From positions 1 to 64,000 of the forward strand of contig NZ_MUNY01000078.1 in assembly GCF_002002735.1 (NCBI RefSeq): a DNA stretch of 64,000 bases, given 5' to 3'. The notes beneath the pieces are model-generated. The model did not search any database. It was given only the letters and a program-made list of their open reading frames with translations, and was not told where the DNA came from. Each line of letters begins with the position of its first letter. The first letter of the stretch is position 1. The stretch is from Algoriphagus sp. A40. GTDB lineage: Bacteria; Bacteroidota; Bacteroidia; Cytophagales; Cyclobacteriaceae. Positions 44,181 through 52,627 of this stretch are shown piece after piece. The position numbers and the translations under genes are program-made.

Positions 44181-45158
44181 TTATTTTTTCAAACCTAATT
44201 CACGCAATCTTTCATCCAGAAATTCCCCGGCAGTGGCATCAGGATAATGTTTTGGGTGCTGATCATCAATGCAACTTTCCAGACAGGTCAGGTCCATTTC
44301 CGATCTGGGATGCATGAAGAATGGAATTGAATACCTGCTGGTATGCATCAATTCCCTCGGAGGATTGACCACCCGATGGATGGTGGACTTTAGTTTTTTA
44401 TTGGTCAGCCTTTCCAGCATATCCCCTACATTCACTACCAACTGATCAGGAAGAGCAGTAATTGGAATCCACTTTCCGTCTTTTCTCAGTACTTGGAGTC
44501 CATCTGCACTTGCGCCCATGAGCAGGGTGATCAGGTTGATGTCTCCATGCTCGGCTGCGCGCACTGCATCTGCAGGTACTTCATCGGGATTTTCGATCGG
44601 GAAATAGTGAATCTGACGGAGTATGGAATTGCCATACGCCACCTTGTCCTCAAAATAATCTTCAGGAAGGTTTAAATTCAAGGCAATGGCACGTAGCATC
44701 GCTTTTCCCGCATTTTCAAGGGTTTGGTATGCTTCGATGGCATCCGTTTGAAAAGCTCGGATTTCAGATGGCCAGAGATTTTCCGGATATTCTCCTTTGA
44801 CAGGATCTGAATCCGGGATCAGGTCCAATTCCTGTCCCACATGATAGAATTCCTTCAAATCGCCTGTATTTCGGCCTTTTGCATGCTCTTTCCCCTTGCC
44901 GGTGTAGCCGCGTTGGTACCCGATTTCAGGTTTTTCGTATTTCTTTTTTACATCATCAGGCAAAGAAAAAAAAGCTTTTATCGAATGGTAAAGGCGATCT
45001 TGGAGATCCTTAGACAGTCCATGGTTTTTGATCGCAACAAAGCCGATATTCTGATAGGCCTCTCCTAATTTCTGTACAAAAGCTTTCTTTTGTTCGGGAG
45101 TTCCCGAGGTGAAGTCAGCAAGATCCAAACTTGGAATTTCATCGAAAAGGATGTCCAT
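44181..45158 (-). CDS. Isopenicillin N synthase-like 2-oxoglutarate/Fe(II) oxygenase
   Basis: This 325-residue protein has the double-stranded beta-helix fold. Iron ligands are H-x-D in AEHGDINLITLL and the distal His in KSTIHRVVNPP; the 2-oxoglutarate-binding R-x-S is in TSRYSIPFFMHP. The N-terminal DIOX_N part (IPSLDLADF) is present. The substrate cannot be told; bacterial members hydroxylate amino acids or small metabolites or make ethylene. It is followed by chrA after 1 base and is divergent from the lipoprotein gene. Confidence 0.9.
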   Translation of the reverse strand: MDILFDEIPSLDLADFTSGTPEQKKAFVQKLGEAYQNIGFVAIKNHGLSKDLQDRLYHSIKAFFSLPDDVKKKYEKPEIGYQRGYTGKGKEHAKGRNTGDLKEFYHVGQELDLIPDSDPVKGEYPENLWPSEIRAFQTDAIEAYQTLENAGKAMLRAIALNLNLPEDYFEDKVAYGNSILRQIHYFPIENPDEVPADAVRAAEHGDINLITLLMGASADGLQVLRKDGKWIPITALPDQLVVNVGDMLERLTNKKLKSTIHRVVNPPRELMHTSRYSIPFFMHPRSEMDLTCLESCIDDQHPKHYPDATAGEFLDERLRELGLKK

Positions 45159-45234
45159 TTAGTTTAATGTTTAGTTGATGTACCAGTGTAATTCTTCAAA
45201 AATAAATATCTTTAACCTCAATCCGGGTTCCTCT

Positions 45235-46005
45235 ATGAAGAAAATCCTCTTTTTCCTACCTGTATTTGGTATGTTTCTTTTGTCTTGTTCTGAGGACAGA
45301 AGAAAAATCAATGAATCTGTATTGGAGCATGCCGCTGATTCATTGAAAGGTAACGAATCCATTCCCAAGGTAACCTTTTACCAATATGAAGATTCGTCCA
45401 GTTATCCTGATGCAATTTTGGAGCTTTATACCCCTTTGGGCAACCAAGTTTTTCGACCGGGAAAAGTTCCCTTTGAATTCAACATCAAAAATTTTCCCTT
45501 CGAGGAGGGAGTGGCCGATAATCCCCGGCTTTTCTTGATTCTCAATGGGAGTGACCCCATCGGTTTTTTTTCTCCTATTTTCCAACGGGAGTTGACCATG
45601 GGTACTTACCGAGTGGTTGCTTTCCTCGTGGATGAGTATGGTCATTCCTTGAAAAGTTTTGGCAATTATGTGGACCGGGATTTTATGGTTGGAGAATCCA
45701 GGCCCTTTCCCTATTCAGCTGAGCCTTACCTAGCATTGAACTACCCCCGCAATGCGCAGACCCTTCCTTTTGGAGAAGAATTGGTCGTTGATTTTCTGGT
45801 GTTGGGAGGAGATATGAAACTGGACGGACTGAAAGTGCAGATTAAAGTCAATGAATTTGCCTACGAAATAGACCACATGCAGCCGATCAGGGTCAGCAAC
45901 CTTCCGATAGGAGACTATCAGGTAAGAGTAAAACTGGTCCGAAGTGATGGTAAGGAACTGGAAGGGCCATTCTCCACGGTGACCAAAACTATCTATGTCC
46001 GATAA
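45235..46005 (+). CDS. Lipoprotein of unknown function
   Basis: This 256-residue protein has a signal peptide with a lipobox ending at Cys18 (FLLSC). The mature part is beta-rich and contains two similar Ig-like stretches (GNQVFRPGKVPFEFNI and AQTLPFGEELVVDFLV, each followed by GTYRVVAFLVD or GDYQVRVKLVR). That suggests two tandem beta-sandwich domains. I do not recognise a named family. The ATG at 45235 gives the lipobox; the upstream in-frame ATG at 45175 does not. It is 35 bases before serS, and the serS promoter begins just after it. Confidence 0.8.
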   Translation: MKKILFFLPVFGMFLLSCSEDRRKINESVLEHAADSLKGNESIPKVTFYQYEDSSSYPDAILELYTPLGNQVFRPGKVPFEFNIKNFPFEEGVADNPRLFLILNGSDPIGFFSPIFQRELTMGTYRVVAFLVDEYGHSLKSFGNYVDRDFMVGESRPFPYSAEPYLALNYPRNAQTLPFGEELVVDFLVLGGDMKLDGLKVQIKVNEFAYEIDHMQPIRVSNLPIGDYQVRVKLVRSDGKELEGPFSTVTKTIYVR

Positions 46006-46010
46006 GTCCT

Positions 46011-46018
46011 TATCTTTG
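46011..46018 (+). promoter_or_regulatory. Probable promoter -7 element of serS
   Basis: TATCTTTG matches TAnnTTTG, 22 bases before the serS ATG. The -33 element would fall inside the end of the lipoprotein gene and is not clear. Confidence 0.45.
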
Positions 46019-46040
46019 GGCACAAATTCAAGAATTCTTC

Positions 46041-47312
46041 ATGCTTTTAGTTAATCAAATCCGGGAAAATTATGCCGGGATACTAGCCGGTCTTCAAAAG
46101 AGAAATGTTTCCAACGCTTCTTCCATTCTCGATCAGGTCATTGCTTTGGACGACTCTAGAAAGTCCACACAGACACAGCGGGATCAGATTCAGGCTGAGG
46201 CTAATACCATATCCAAGCAAATTGGCCTATTGATGAAAGAAGGCCGAGCGGAGGAAGCGGTAGCTATCCGTGACCGTACCTCACAGATCAAAGAGCAGAT
46301 CAAAGACTTGGAGGAGCTTTATTCCAAAACTGAAGAGGAACTGAAAACCCTGCTTTATACCATTCCAAATGTGCCTCACACCTCAGTTCCTGCCGGGAAA
46401 TCCGCCGAGGACAATGAAGTGGTCTTGGAGCATGGTAGGATTCCAACACTTTTCGAAGGTAAACTTCCCCATTGGGAACTGATCAAAAAGTACGACATCA
46501 TTGACTTTGACCTCGGAGTGAAAATCACCGGAGCGGGTTTTCCTGTTTACAAGGGAAAAGGAGCAAGACTTCAACGGGCTTTGATTAACTTCTTTTTGGA
46601 TGAGGCTTTGGCCGCAGGCTACACTGAAATCCAGCCGCCGATCCTGGTCAATGAAGACTCAGGCTATGGGACAGGTCAGCTTCCTGACAAAGAGGGTCAA
46701 ATGTATTTTGCGACAGCAGATCAGCTCTACCTGATCCCTACCGCAGAGGTCCCAATCACCAATTTGTACCGGGATTTGATCGTGACGGAAGAGAGCTTGC
46801 CCATCAAAAATGTCGGCTACACGCCATGTTTTCGTAGGGAGGCTGGCAGCTGGGGTGCACACGTGAGAGGACTTAATCGTCTGCATCAGTTTGACAAGGT
46901 TGAAGTGGTCCAAATTACTCATCCTGATAAATCTTATGAGACTCTGGAAAGTATGAGCGCATATGTCCAGGGGCTTTTGCAAAAGCTGGAGCTGCCGTAT
47001 CGTGTACTCAGACTCTGTGGAGGCGACATGGGTTTCACCTCAGCACTGACCTATGATATGGAAGTGTATTCAGCAGCGCAGGAGCGATGGCTGGAAGTGA
47101 GTTCTGTTTCCAACTTTGAGACCTATCAAACCAACCGGCTTAAACTCAGGTTTAAGGGAGAGGACAAAAAGACCCAGCTTGCCCATTCACTCAATGGAAG
47201 TGCCCTGGCTTTGCCGAGGATAGTTGCATCCATTCTTGAAAATAACCAAACCCCCGATGGCATCCGGATGCCGAAGGTACTGCACCAGTACTTGGGCTTT
47301 GAAACCATCTGA
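46041..47312 (+). CDS. serS: Seryl-tRNA synthetase
   Basis: This 423-residue class II synthetase charges tRNA-Ser. An N-terminal helical arm (residues 1-105) forms the tRNA-binding coiled coil. Motif 2 (YTPCFRREAGSWG) and motif 3 (NGSALALPRIVASILENNQ) are intact, and the serine-binding TAEVPI is present. The gene has its own promoter and terminator. Confidence 0.97.
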   Translation: MLLVNQIRENYAGILAGLQKRNVSNASSILDQVIALDDSRKSTQTQRDQIQAEANTISKQIGLLMKEGRAEEAVAIRDRTSQIKEQIKDLEELYSKTEEELKTLLYTIPNVPHTSVPAGKSAEDNEVVLEHGRIPTLFEGKLPHWELIKKYDIIDFDLGVKITGAGFPVYKGKGARLQRALINFFLDEALAAGYTEIQPPILVNEDSGYGTGQLPDKEGQMYFATADQLYLIPTAEVPITNLYRDLIVTEESLPIKNVGYTPCFRREAGSWGAHVRGLNRLHQFDKVEVVQITHPDKSYETLESMSAYVQGLLQKLELPYRVLRLCGGDMGFTSALTYDMEVYSAAQERWLEVSSVSNFETYQTNRLKLRFKGEDKKTQLAHSLNGSALALPRIVASILENNQTPDGIRMPKVLHQYLGFETI

Positions 47313-47337
47313 TCAAAAAATAAAATTTGAGGCTGAG

Positions 47338-47377
47338 TGCCCCCAAGAAGTTGGATGCTTTTTGGGGGCATTGCTTT
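47338..47377 (+). terminator. Terminator after serS
   Basis: TGCCCCCAA (47338-47346) pairs with TTGGGGGCA (47362-47370), with an inner gaag/cttt extension, followed by ttgctttttg. The core TGCCCCCAAGAA is the same as in the terminator at 57475. Confidence 0.85.
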
Positions 47378-47579
47378 TTGTAAACCCTCGATAGATTATT
47401 TCAATCGGAATTTTTTCTTCTGTTCGCAATCCTTTGCCGGTAACTTTTTGGATAGAAAATAACGGCCTTCTGAATGATTGTTTGGCTTTATAAGGTATCC
47501 ATAGAATTATTGCCTATTGTGATAAAATATGAAATCTGTAGAAAAATCGCAGATCGGTTAAAAAATGTGTTTTCCGGAA

Positions 47580-47587
47580 TACCTTTG
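47580..47587 (+). promoter_or_regulatory. Probable promoter -7 element of the peroxiredoxin operon
   Basis: TACCTTTG matches TAnnTTTG, 28 bases before the peroxiredoxin ATG. The rest of the 238-base gap (47378-47579) is AT-rich and shows no gene or clear -33 element. Confidence 0.45.
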
Positions 47588-47615
47588 ATTAACAAATCAT
47601 CAAAAAAACAACAAA

Positions 47616-48248
47616 ATGGCATTAGTCGGTAAAAAGGCTCCCGCATTCTCAGTCGGAGCAGTAATCAATGGTGAAGAAATCGTGGACAATTTCAGCCTGG
47701 ATCAGTACCTGGGAAAGAAAAATGTCATCCTGTTCTTCTATCCAAAGGATTTCACTTTTGTATGTCCTACTGAACTTCACGCTTTTCAGGCAAAACTAGC
47801 CGAATTCGAAAAAAGAGACACTGTAGTGATTGGTTGCTCCACAGATACTGAGGAAACTCATCTGGCTTGGTTGATGACTGCCAAAGACAATGGTGGTATC
47901 GAAGGGGTGACCTATACCATCCTTGCTGATGTGGCCAAGACCATCTCCTTGAACTATGGGGTACTGGGAGGTGAATATTCCTTCGACGCTGCGACTCGCA
48001 CCTGGTCTTTCTCCGGGGCTCCGATAGCTTACAGAGGCACGTTCCTTATCGACAAAGAAGGAATCGTACGTCACGAGTCTGTGAATGATTTTCCTTTGGG
48101 AAGAAATATCGACGAATACCTCAGGCTGATCGACGCCCAGCTTCATGTAGAGAAATTCGGTGAAGTATGTCCAGCAAACTGGGAAGAAGGCAAGGCTGCC
48201 ATGCAGGCAACCAACGAGGGAGTGGCCAACTACCTATCCAACAATTGA
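47616..48248 (+). CDS. Peroxiredoxin (typical 2-Cys, AhpC/TSA)
   Basis: This 210-residue enzyme reduces peroxides. The peroxidatic cysteine is Cys50 in FTFVCPTE, and the resolving cysteine is Cys185 in EVCPANW. The C-terminal tail (KAAMQATNEGVANYLSNN) lacks the YF motif of overoxidation-sensitive forms. It is first in a three-gene operon with a thioredoxin-like protein 2 bases downstream, a natural reductant, and DUF6952. Confidence 0.96.
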   Translation: MALVGKKAPAFSVGAVINGEEIVDNFSLDQYLGKKNVILFFYPKDFTFVCPTELHAFQAKLAEFEKRDTVVIGCSTDTEETHLAWLMTAKDNGGIEGVTYTILADVAKTISLNYGVLGGEYSFDAATRTWSFSGAPIAYRGTFLIDKEGIVRHESVNDFPLGRNIDEYLRLIDAQLHVEKFGEVCPANWEEGKAAMQATNEGVANYLSNN

Positions 48249-48250
48249 TC

Positions 48251-48562
48251 ATGATCGAACTGACGGAAGATACCCTTCACGATCTGGTGGCACAGCATGA
48301 CCAAGTGGTCGTTCAGTACTCTGCCGGTTGGTGCGGCAATTGCCGGATCATGAAACCAAAGTTTAAGAGACTTGCCGGTGAAAATACTGCTGCGGTTTTT
48401 GTAATGGTCGATGCCGAGAAGTTTCCCAATTCCAGAAAACTGGCTCAGGTAAACAACCTGCCCACTTTTGCAGCTTTCAAAGGAGGACAATTGCTCAGCC
48501 AAATTCAGACCAATAAGGAAGACCAACTTAAAGCACTCATTCATGAAGTTGCCGGTAATTAA
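48251..48562 (+). CDS. Thioredoxin-like protein
   Basis: This 103-residue protein has the active site WCGNC (Cys28, Cys31) instead of WCGPC, and the cis-proline segment NNLPTF. The Asn in place of Pro should raise the redox potential, so it may be tuned to its neighbour peroxiredoxin. I use the ATG at 48251, which sits 2 bases after the peroxiredoxin stop; earlier starts run into that gene. It overlaps the next gene by 20 bases. Confidence 0.92.
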   Translation: MIELTEDTLHDLVAQHDQVVVQYSAGWCGNCRIMKPKFKRLAGENTAAVFVMVDAEKFPNSRKLAQVNNLPTFAAFKGGQLLSQIQTNKEDQLKALIHEVAGN

Positions 48563-48791
48563 GACCATCCAGCGTACCTGCACTCCAGAGCAAATCGAGA
48601 CTGCTTTGGCAGTGTTGGAAAGCATCTCTGAGGCTCCTTCACTGAAGGAACCGGAGGTCGATGTGATCGGAGAACTGATTTCCAATCTCTGCGGGGCTTT
48701 GGAAGTACATGAAATGATTGCCGATGGAATGTCGGAAAAGGATGCCGGAAATGCTTTTATGAAAAAAGTGCTCGGATCAATTGATAGATAA
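48543..48791 (+). CDS. DUF6952 family protein
   Basis: This 82-residue protein begins MKLPVIKTIQRTCTPEQIE, matching the DUF6952 family found in Bacteroidota next to peroxiredoxin and thioredoxin genes. It is helical with two Cys (Cys13, and Cys50 in ISNLCGALEVHEMI). Its start overlaps the thioredoxin gene by 20 bases, which supports co-translation. The role is unknown; a small partner or regulator of the peroxidase couple is a reasonable guess. A strong terminator follows. Confidence 0.85.
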   Translation: MKLPVIKTIQRTCTPEQIETALAVLESISEAPSLKEPEVDVIGELISNLCGALEVHEMIADGMSEKDAGNAFMKKVLGSIDR

Positions 48792-48813
48792 TATTGGGTT
48801 TATTGTTATTGGG

Positions 48814-48845
48814 AAAAGGAACTTCAATCGGAGTTCCTTTTTTTT
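48814..48845 (+). terminator. Terminator of the peroxiredoxin operon
   Basis: AAAAGGAACT (48814-48823) pairs with AGTTCCTTTT (48832-48841), a 10-bp stem with an 8-base loop, and the T run continues to 48845. Confidence 0.9.
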
Positions 48846-48918
48846 GCCCTTTTCCTGAAAATAGGATTCCTGATATTTAACTAAGGAAAGTTTAAGTCGA
48901 TCGGCATGGCTGCCTGCA

Positions 48919-49803
48919 TCATTCCAGAATCTCACCCACATGCCTTTGGATATTTTCCGACATCTTCTTCATCGGAAGGTCATTTTCGTCGTCACCGAAG
49001 GGCTCTTCGATTTCTTCAGCGATAAGTTCCAAACTCGCCAAAACATAAAATACAAAAGCCACAATCGGTGCTGCAAAATAACCAAGCATATAAGCATAGC
49101 CAATCGGAAGCGAAAGGGTATAAAGCATGATGAACTTTTTGATAAAAGAGCTGTAGCTGTAGGGTATCGGGGTGTTTTTGATCCGCTCACAGGCACCGCA
49201 GATATCGGTCAGCGCTGAGATTTCTCCATTGAGCACGATCAGCTGATCTCCGGAGATTTTTTTGGAATGATAGAGTTGGTTGATCCGAGAAAAGAGCCCT
49301 TTGGCAATCTGGTTTGGAGCATGGATTTGGCCGTTCAATTTGGTTGGTAAGCCCTCGATTTCGCCTTCGTGAAGGCTGTATTCAGTCACTTTTGACTGGA
49401 GGTGATCTTTTAGGGTAAATGCGTAGATGGGAATTGCCCGGCGGAAAAAGGTCCTGGCCTCTTCTTCTTTAGGATCGAGCATTCCAGCGATCTTGATCGC
49501 CAGATTTCTGCTGGTATTGACGAGTTGACCCCAAAGTTTTCTTCCTTCCCACCAGCGGTCATAGGCGGTGTTGGTTCTAAACACCAGCAGCATGGAAATC
49601 ACAAAACTGAGCAAGCTGTGCATTTGGGGCAGATTTTTAACCCAGCTTTCATCCGTTACCTTGAAATAGTGGATTTCAACATAGGCTACCCCAATTGAAT
49701 AGACCAGAATAAAGGCGATCAAAGGGGCAAGCTTAAACAGCGTGTCGGATTTGGAAATCGAAAAAAGAAACTGCGCCCAATCTTTGGTGTTGTAAACCTT
49801 CAT
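48919..49803 (-). CDS. Bestrophin-family ion channel
   Basis: This 294-residue protein belongs to the bestrophin/UPF0187 family. The signature LVFRTNTAYDRWWEGRKLWGQ is at about 72-92, and the C-terminal helices IELIAEEIEEPFGDDENDLP are as expected. Prokaryotic members form pentameric channels for cations or anions. Four membrane segments are visible. It is a single gene, separated from coaE upstream by 81 bases. Confidence 0.92.
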   Translation of the reverse strand: MKVYNTKDWAQFLFSISKSDTLFKLAPLIAFILVYSIGVAYVEIHYFKVTDESWVKNLPQMHSLLSFVISMLLVFRTNTAYDRWWEGRKLWGQLVNTSRNLAIKIAGMLDPKEEEARTFFRRAIPIYAFTLKDHLQSKVTEYSLHEGEIEGLPTKLNGQIHAPNQIAKGLFSRINQLYHSKKISGDQLIVLNGEISALTDICGACERIKNTPIPYSYSSFIKKFIMLYTLSLPIGYAYMLGYFAAPIVAFVFYVLASLELIAEEIEEPFGDDENDLPMKKMSENIQRHVGEILE

Positions 49804-49884
49804 AGGTTAGGGATTTTCAGGTTAAAAATTCTGTGAAATTGGCTGATCTAAGGGGTTAAATTTACTTCTCAACGGGAATAAAAA

Positions 49885-50493
49885 TTAATTAATTCCTTCG
49901 CAAAGTTTTTTGTGAACCTCTAAAATTTGAGGGATAAGCAGCTTGTTTTCAGTGTTTTTGATTACAAAATCTGCCTTTTCATTTTTTTCTTCGTCAGGCA
50001 TTTGCTGGTCGATGATCCGATTTACCTGCGCTTCGTCACGGTGTGTATCACGCATCAGAATTCGGGCCATTCTGATTTTCAGGGGTGAACTCACATTGAT
50101 TACTTTGTCGAGTTCCTTGTAGGCTCCGGTTTCAAAAAGTAAGGCTGCCTCCTTGAGTACATAAGGAGAGGTTTGACTTTCCCCCCAATTCCGAAAGTCC
50201 TTTCCAACTGCCGGGTGGACCAGTGAATTGATTTTTTTCACCTTTTCGGGATCCGAAAATACTTCATCTGCTAAAAAAGCCCGGTTAACAGCACCGTCAG
50301 GCAGGTAGCTATCGGGTCCAAAAGTTGAGGAAATTTGGGACTTCAGTTCTGGATCATTTGCCATGAGCCATTTGGCTCTGTCATCTGATGCGTAAACCGG
50401 GATCCCCAAAAGCTGAAAGACCTTGCAAACCGTGGATTTTCCTGAGCCTATCCCTCCGGTAATTCCCACCCAAAGCGGCCTTTGATTATTCAT
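49885..50493 (-). CDS. coaE: Dephospho-CoA kinase
   Basis: This 202-residue enzyme carries out the last step of coenzyme A synthesis. The P-loop GITGGIGSGKST (residues 9-20) and the LID/CoA regions (VYASDDRAKWL, VHPAVGKDFRNW) are present. It is the last gene of the nusB operon and overlaps ybbR by 8 bases. Confidence 0.96.
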   Translation of the reverse strand: MNNQRPLWVGITGGIGSGKSTVCKVFQLLGIPVYASDDRAKWLMANDPELKSQISSTFGPDSYLPDGAVNRAFLADEVFSDPEKVKKINSLVHPAVGKDFRNWGESQTSPYVLKEAALLFETGAYKELDKVINVSSPLKIRMARILMRDTHRDEAQVNRIIDQQMPDEEKNEKADFVIKNTENKLLIPQILEVHKKLCEGIN

Positions 50494-51451
50494 ACTTCAG
50501 TTTTACAAAAGCCGGATCGACTTTTATTTCCTTGATGTAATTTGGTGAGGGTCTGACTACAATTGTAATCGTACTGTCTTCCCGGTTCCTTTTTGAATAA
50601 TCCAAAATGGCGTCAAATTCCACATCCTTCAATTCAGTCACCTTGCTTCCGTCCACCAAATAAGTAATCAGGGGGGTGATTTCTTCGTTTTCGAGGCTGA
50701 CGGATTTTGGGAAGTTGATTTTTTTCACCTTGAGCCGCTTATTTCCTTCCAAAAACAGGGTCACAGGAATATTCACCTCTATCGATTCCTCACCAAGCGA
50801 GAGGAATTTTGCAAGGTTTTTCTCAATCTTGATCGGAACTGATTTTTGGAAATTTTCCCCTATCCTGTTTTCGTCCAGTGAGACTGGAAATTTACCATCA
50901 AAGCTATCAAGTAAGGAAGAGGGGCCAGTGACAGTGACCTGGCTTGGATTGAAAGTGATTTCTCCTCCGATCTCAGCGTTTTGTGCCAAAGTGAAGCTGG
51001 TAGTATCGACCACAGGGGTCAATTTTCTGGACTCAATTTGATTTATTTGAAATCGGATCGAATCCTCCAGCATTCCTATCAGGGTAGTTGGGGTGATAAA
51101 ATCCCCAAGGGGCCTTTTCAGTTCTGCGGAGAGTATGTAGTTTTTGGACGATGGCTCGACAAGATTGATGACAAAAGGTGGCTCATTGAGCTTGAAATAT
51201 TTTCTCAGAAGGTCCCAGCCATTGCCAGAGATCTGAATGGGTACGCTTTCGGGGAGGGGCTGCACAGCCATGAATTTTTCCTGATTGTACTCCCAGGAAA
51301 TAGGATAATCGACAATAGTCGTGTAATTGTCCTTGTTGAGGGCATTTAAAATCCAAAAAGTGGTAGCCGCTGTGATGCAGAGGACTACCACTTTCAGATT
51401 AGAGAGTTTTTTGGAAGAAATCCTTCCGGAGGATTTTTTAGTTTCCGGCAA
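50486..51451 (-). CDS. YbbR-domain protein (CdaR-like)
   Basis: This 321-residue protein has one N-terminal membrane helix (about residues 21-40) and then several YbbR-type beta domains, recognisable by PVSLDENRIGENFQKSVPIKI and VTVTGPSSLLDSF. In Firmicutes the YbbR protein CdaR regulates the diadenylate cyclase CdaA. No cyclase gene is in this window, so a link to c-di-AMP is only by family. It overlaps coaE by 8 bases and follows yajC by 8 bases. Confidence 0.85.
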   Translation of the reverse strand: MPETKKSSGRISSKKLSNLKVVVLCITAATTFWILNALNKDNYTTIVDYPISWEYNQEKFMAVQPLPESVPIQISGNGWDLLRKYFKLNEPPFVINLVEPSSKNYILSAELKRPLGDFITPTTLIGMLEDSIRFQINQIESRKLTPVVDTTSFTLAQNAEIGGEITFNPSQVTVTGPSSLLDSFDGKFPVSLDENRIGENFQKSVPIKIEKNLAKFLSLGEESIEVNIPVTLFLEGNKRLKVKKINFPKSVSLENEEITPLITYLVDGSKVTELKDVEFDAILDYSKRNREDSTITIVVRPSPNYIKEIKVDPAFVKLKYE

Positions 51452-51459
51452 AGCTCAAT

Positions 51460-51777
51460 TTATTTTGTAGGGTTGGACTTTTTGGAGAAGTCGAGAGAGA
51501 TGGCGGATTTTTCGACTGTCACTTTGAGGCCTCGGTCAAGTTCCAGCTGAACAGTAGCACCATCCACGCTGTAAACTTTACCATGAAGTCCTCCGATAGT
51601 GACCACATCATCTCCCTTTTTAATTTCTTCAATGAATTTCTTGGTTTCTTTCTGTTTCTTCTGCTGAGGTCGGATCATGAAGAAATACATGATTAAAATG
51701 ATCGAACCAAACAGAAACACCTGTCCAAGGATACCTCCGCCACCTGCTGCGGCTTGTGCTAAAACTGTATTTATCAT
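51460..51777 (-). CDS. yajC: Preprotein translocase subunit YajC
   Basis: This 105-residue protein has one N-terminal helix (ILGQVFLFGSIILIMYFFMI) followed by RPQQKKQKETKKFIEEIKKGD and VTIGGLHGKVYSVD, the YajC pattern. It associates with SecDF. It lies 2 bases after the DUF1573 gene in the nusB operon. Confidence 0.95.
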   Translation of the reverse strand: MINTVLAQAAAGGGGILGQVFLFGSIILIMYFFMIRPQQKKQKETKKFIEEIKKGDDVVTIGGLHGKVYSVDGATVQLELDRGLKVTVEKSAISLDFSKKSNPTK

Positions 51778-51779
51778 GA

Positions 51780-52316
51780 TTATTTTTTCAATGGGCCAGC
51801 AGGAGCTGCTGCACCGGCCAACTTAGGAGTTACTGATCCCTTCATTCTCAATCGGGTCACAGTAGGGTTGGTGTTTGCTTGAATAGTAACGGTAGGAGCC
51901 TGGGCACCGGATTTTGCTGTAGAGTTGAATACAACTTTTACAAAACCTTTTTCGCCTGGATTGACCGGGGTTTTGGTCCACTCAGGGCTGGTACATCCGC
52001 AGGAAGCTGTAATGTTGGAAATCACCAAAGGGGACTGACCGTTGTTGGTGAAGTTGAAAATGTGTTCAATTACCTGTCCCTCATTGATTGTTCCGAAGTC
52101 ATATTCCATTTCAGGAAATTGGAATTCGCCTAAACTGCTAGGATCTGCAGTAGTTGCCGATTGAGCATTGACGGGAGTCACAGCTGTGTTGCTGGTTTCC
52201 AGTTGAGCGATTTTGTCTTCTAAAGCCTGGATTTTAGCAGCCTGATCATCCTTTTGTGCACAGGAGCTGGCCAAAACCAACGCCAGTGCGAAAGCGCTAA
52301 GCAATTTGATTTTCAT
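51780..52316 (-). CDS. DUF1573 lipoprotein
   Basis: This 178-residue protein has a lipobox ending at Cys19 (LASSC), a short coiled-coil stretch (residues 28-42), then a DUF1573 Ig-like domain (MEYDFGTINEGQVIEHIFNF, ASCGCTSPEWT). The Cys-Gly-Cys pair in the domain is a family feature. The function is unknown. It is a periplasmic lipid-anchored protein in the nusB-yajC operon, which is a common position in Bacteroidota. Confidence 0.9.
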   Translation of the reverse strand: MKIKLLSAFALALVLASSCAQKDDQAAKIQALEDKIAQLETSNTAVTPVNAQSATTADPSSLGEFQFPEMEYDFGTINEGQVIEHIFNFTNNGQSPLVISNITASCGCTSPEWTKTPVNPGEKGFVKVVFNSTAKSGAQAPTVTIQANTNPTVTRLRMKGSVTPKLAGAAAPAGPLKK

Positions 52317-52317
52317 A

Positions 52318-52620
52318 TTAGTTTTTACCTTGGTTAATTTGATCGATTAATTTATTGACATCCTGAAGCAGATTTTCTGCTTTATTTTTTGCTTCGGAAA
52401 TCACCCGTTTTCCTTCAGTTTTTGCTTCATTCAGGTGGAGTTCTTTGCCCTCCACAAGTTCGCTGATCAGTTCTTCCAATTCTTTTTTGTACTTCGACAG
52501 TTTGAAAGAAAGTTTGTCACGGGTGTTGGAACCTGTGTCAGGGGCAAACAATATGCCCAAAGCTGCGCCAACGCCTGCTCCGACTGCAAATGCGAATAGT
52601 GTATTTGTGCTCTTGCTCAT
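52318..52620 (-). CDS. YtxH-domain protein
   Basis: This 100-residue protein has a Gly/Ala-rich membrane segment (FAFAVGAGVGAALGILFAPD) followed by a helical amphipathic tail rich in Glu and Lys, the YtxH pattern. It may be a small membrane-associated stress or structural protein. It starts 7 bases after nusB and precedes the DUF1573 gene by 1 base. Confidence 0.88.
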   Translation of the reverse strand: MSKSTNTLFAFAVGAGVGAALGILFAPDTGSNTRDKLSFKLSKYKKELEELISELVEGKELHLNEAKTEGKRVISEAKNKAENLLQDVNKLIDQINQGKN

Positions 52621-52627
52621 AGTATTA

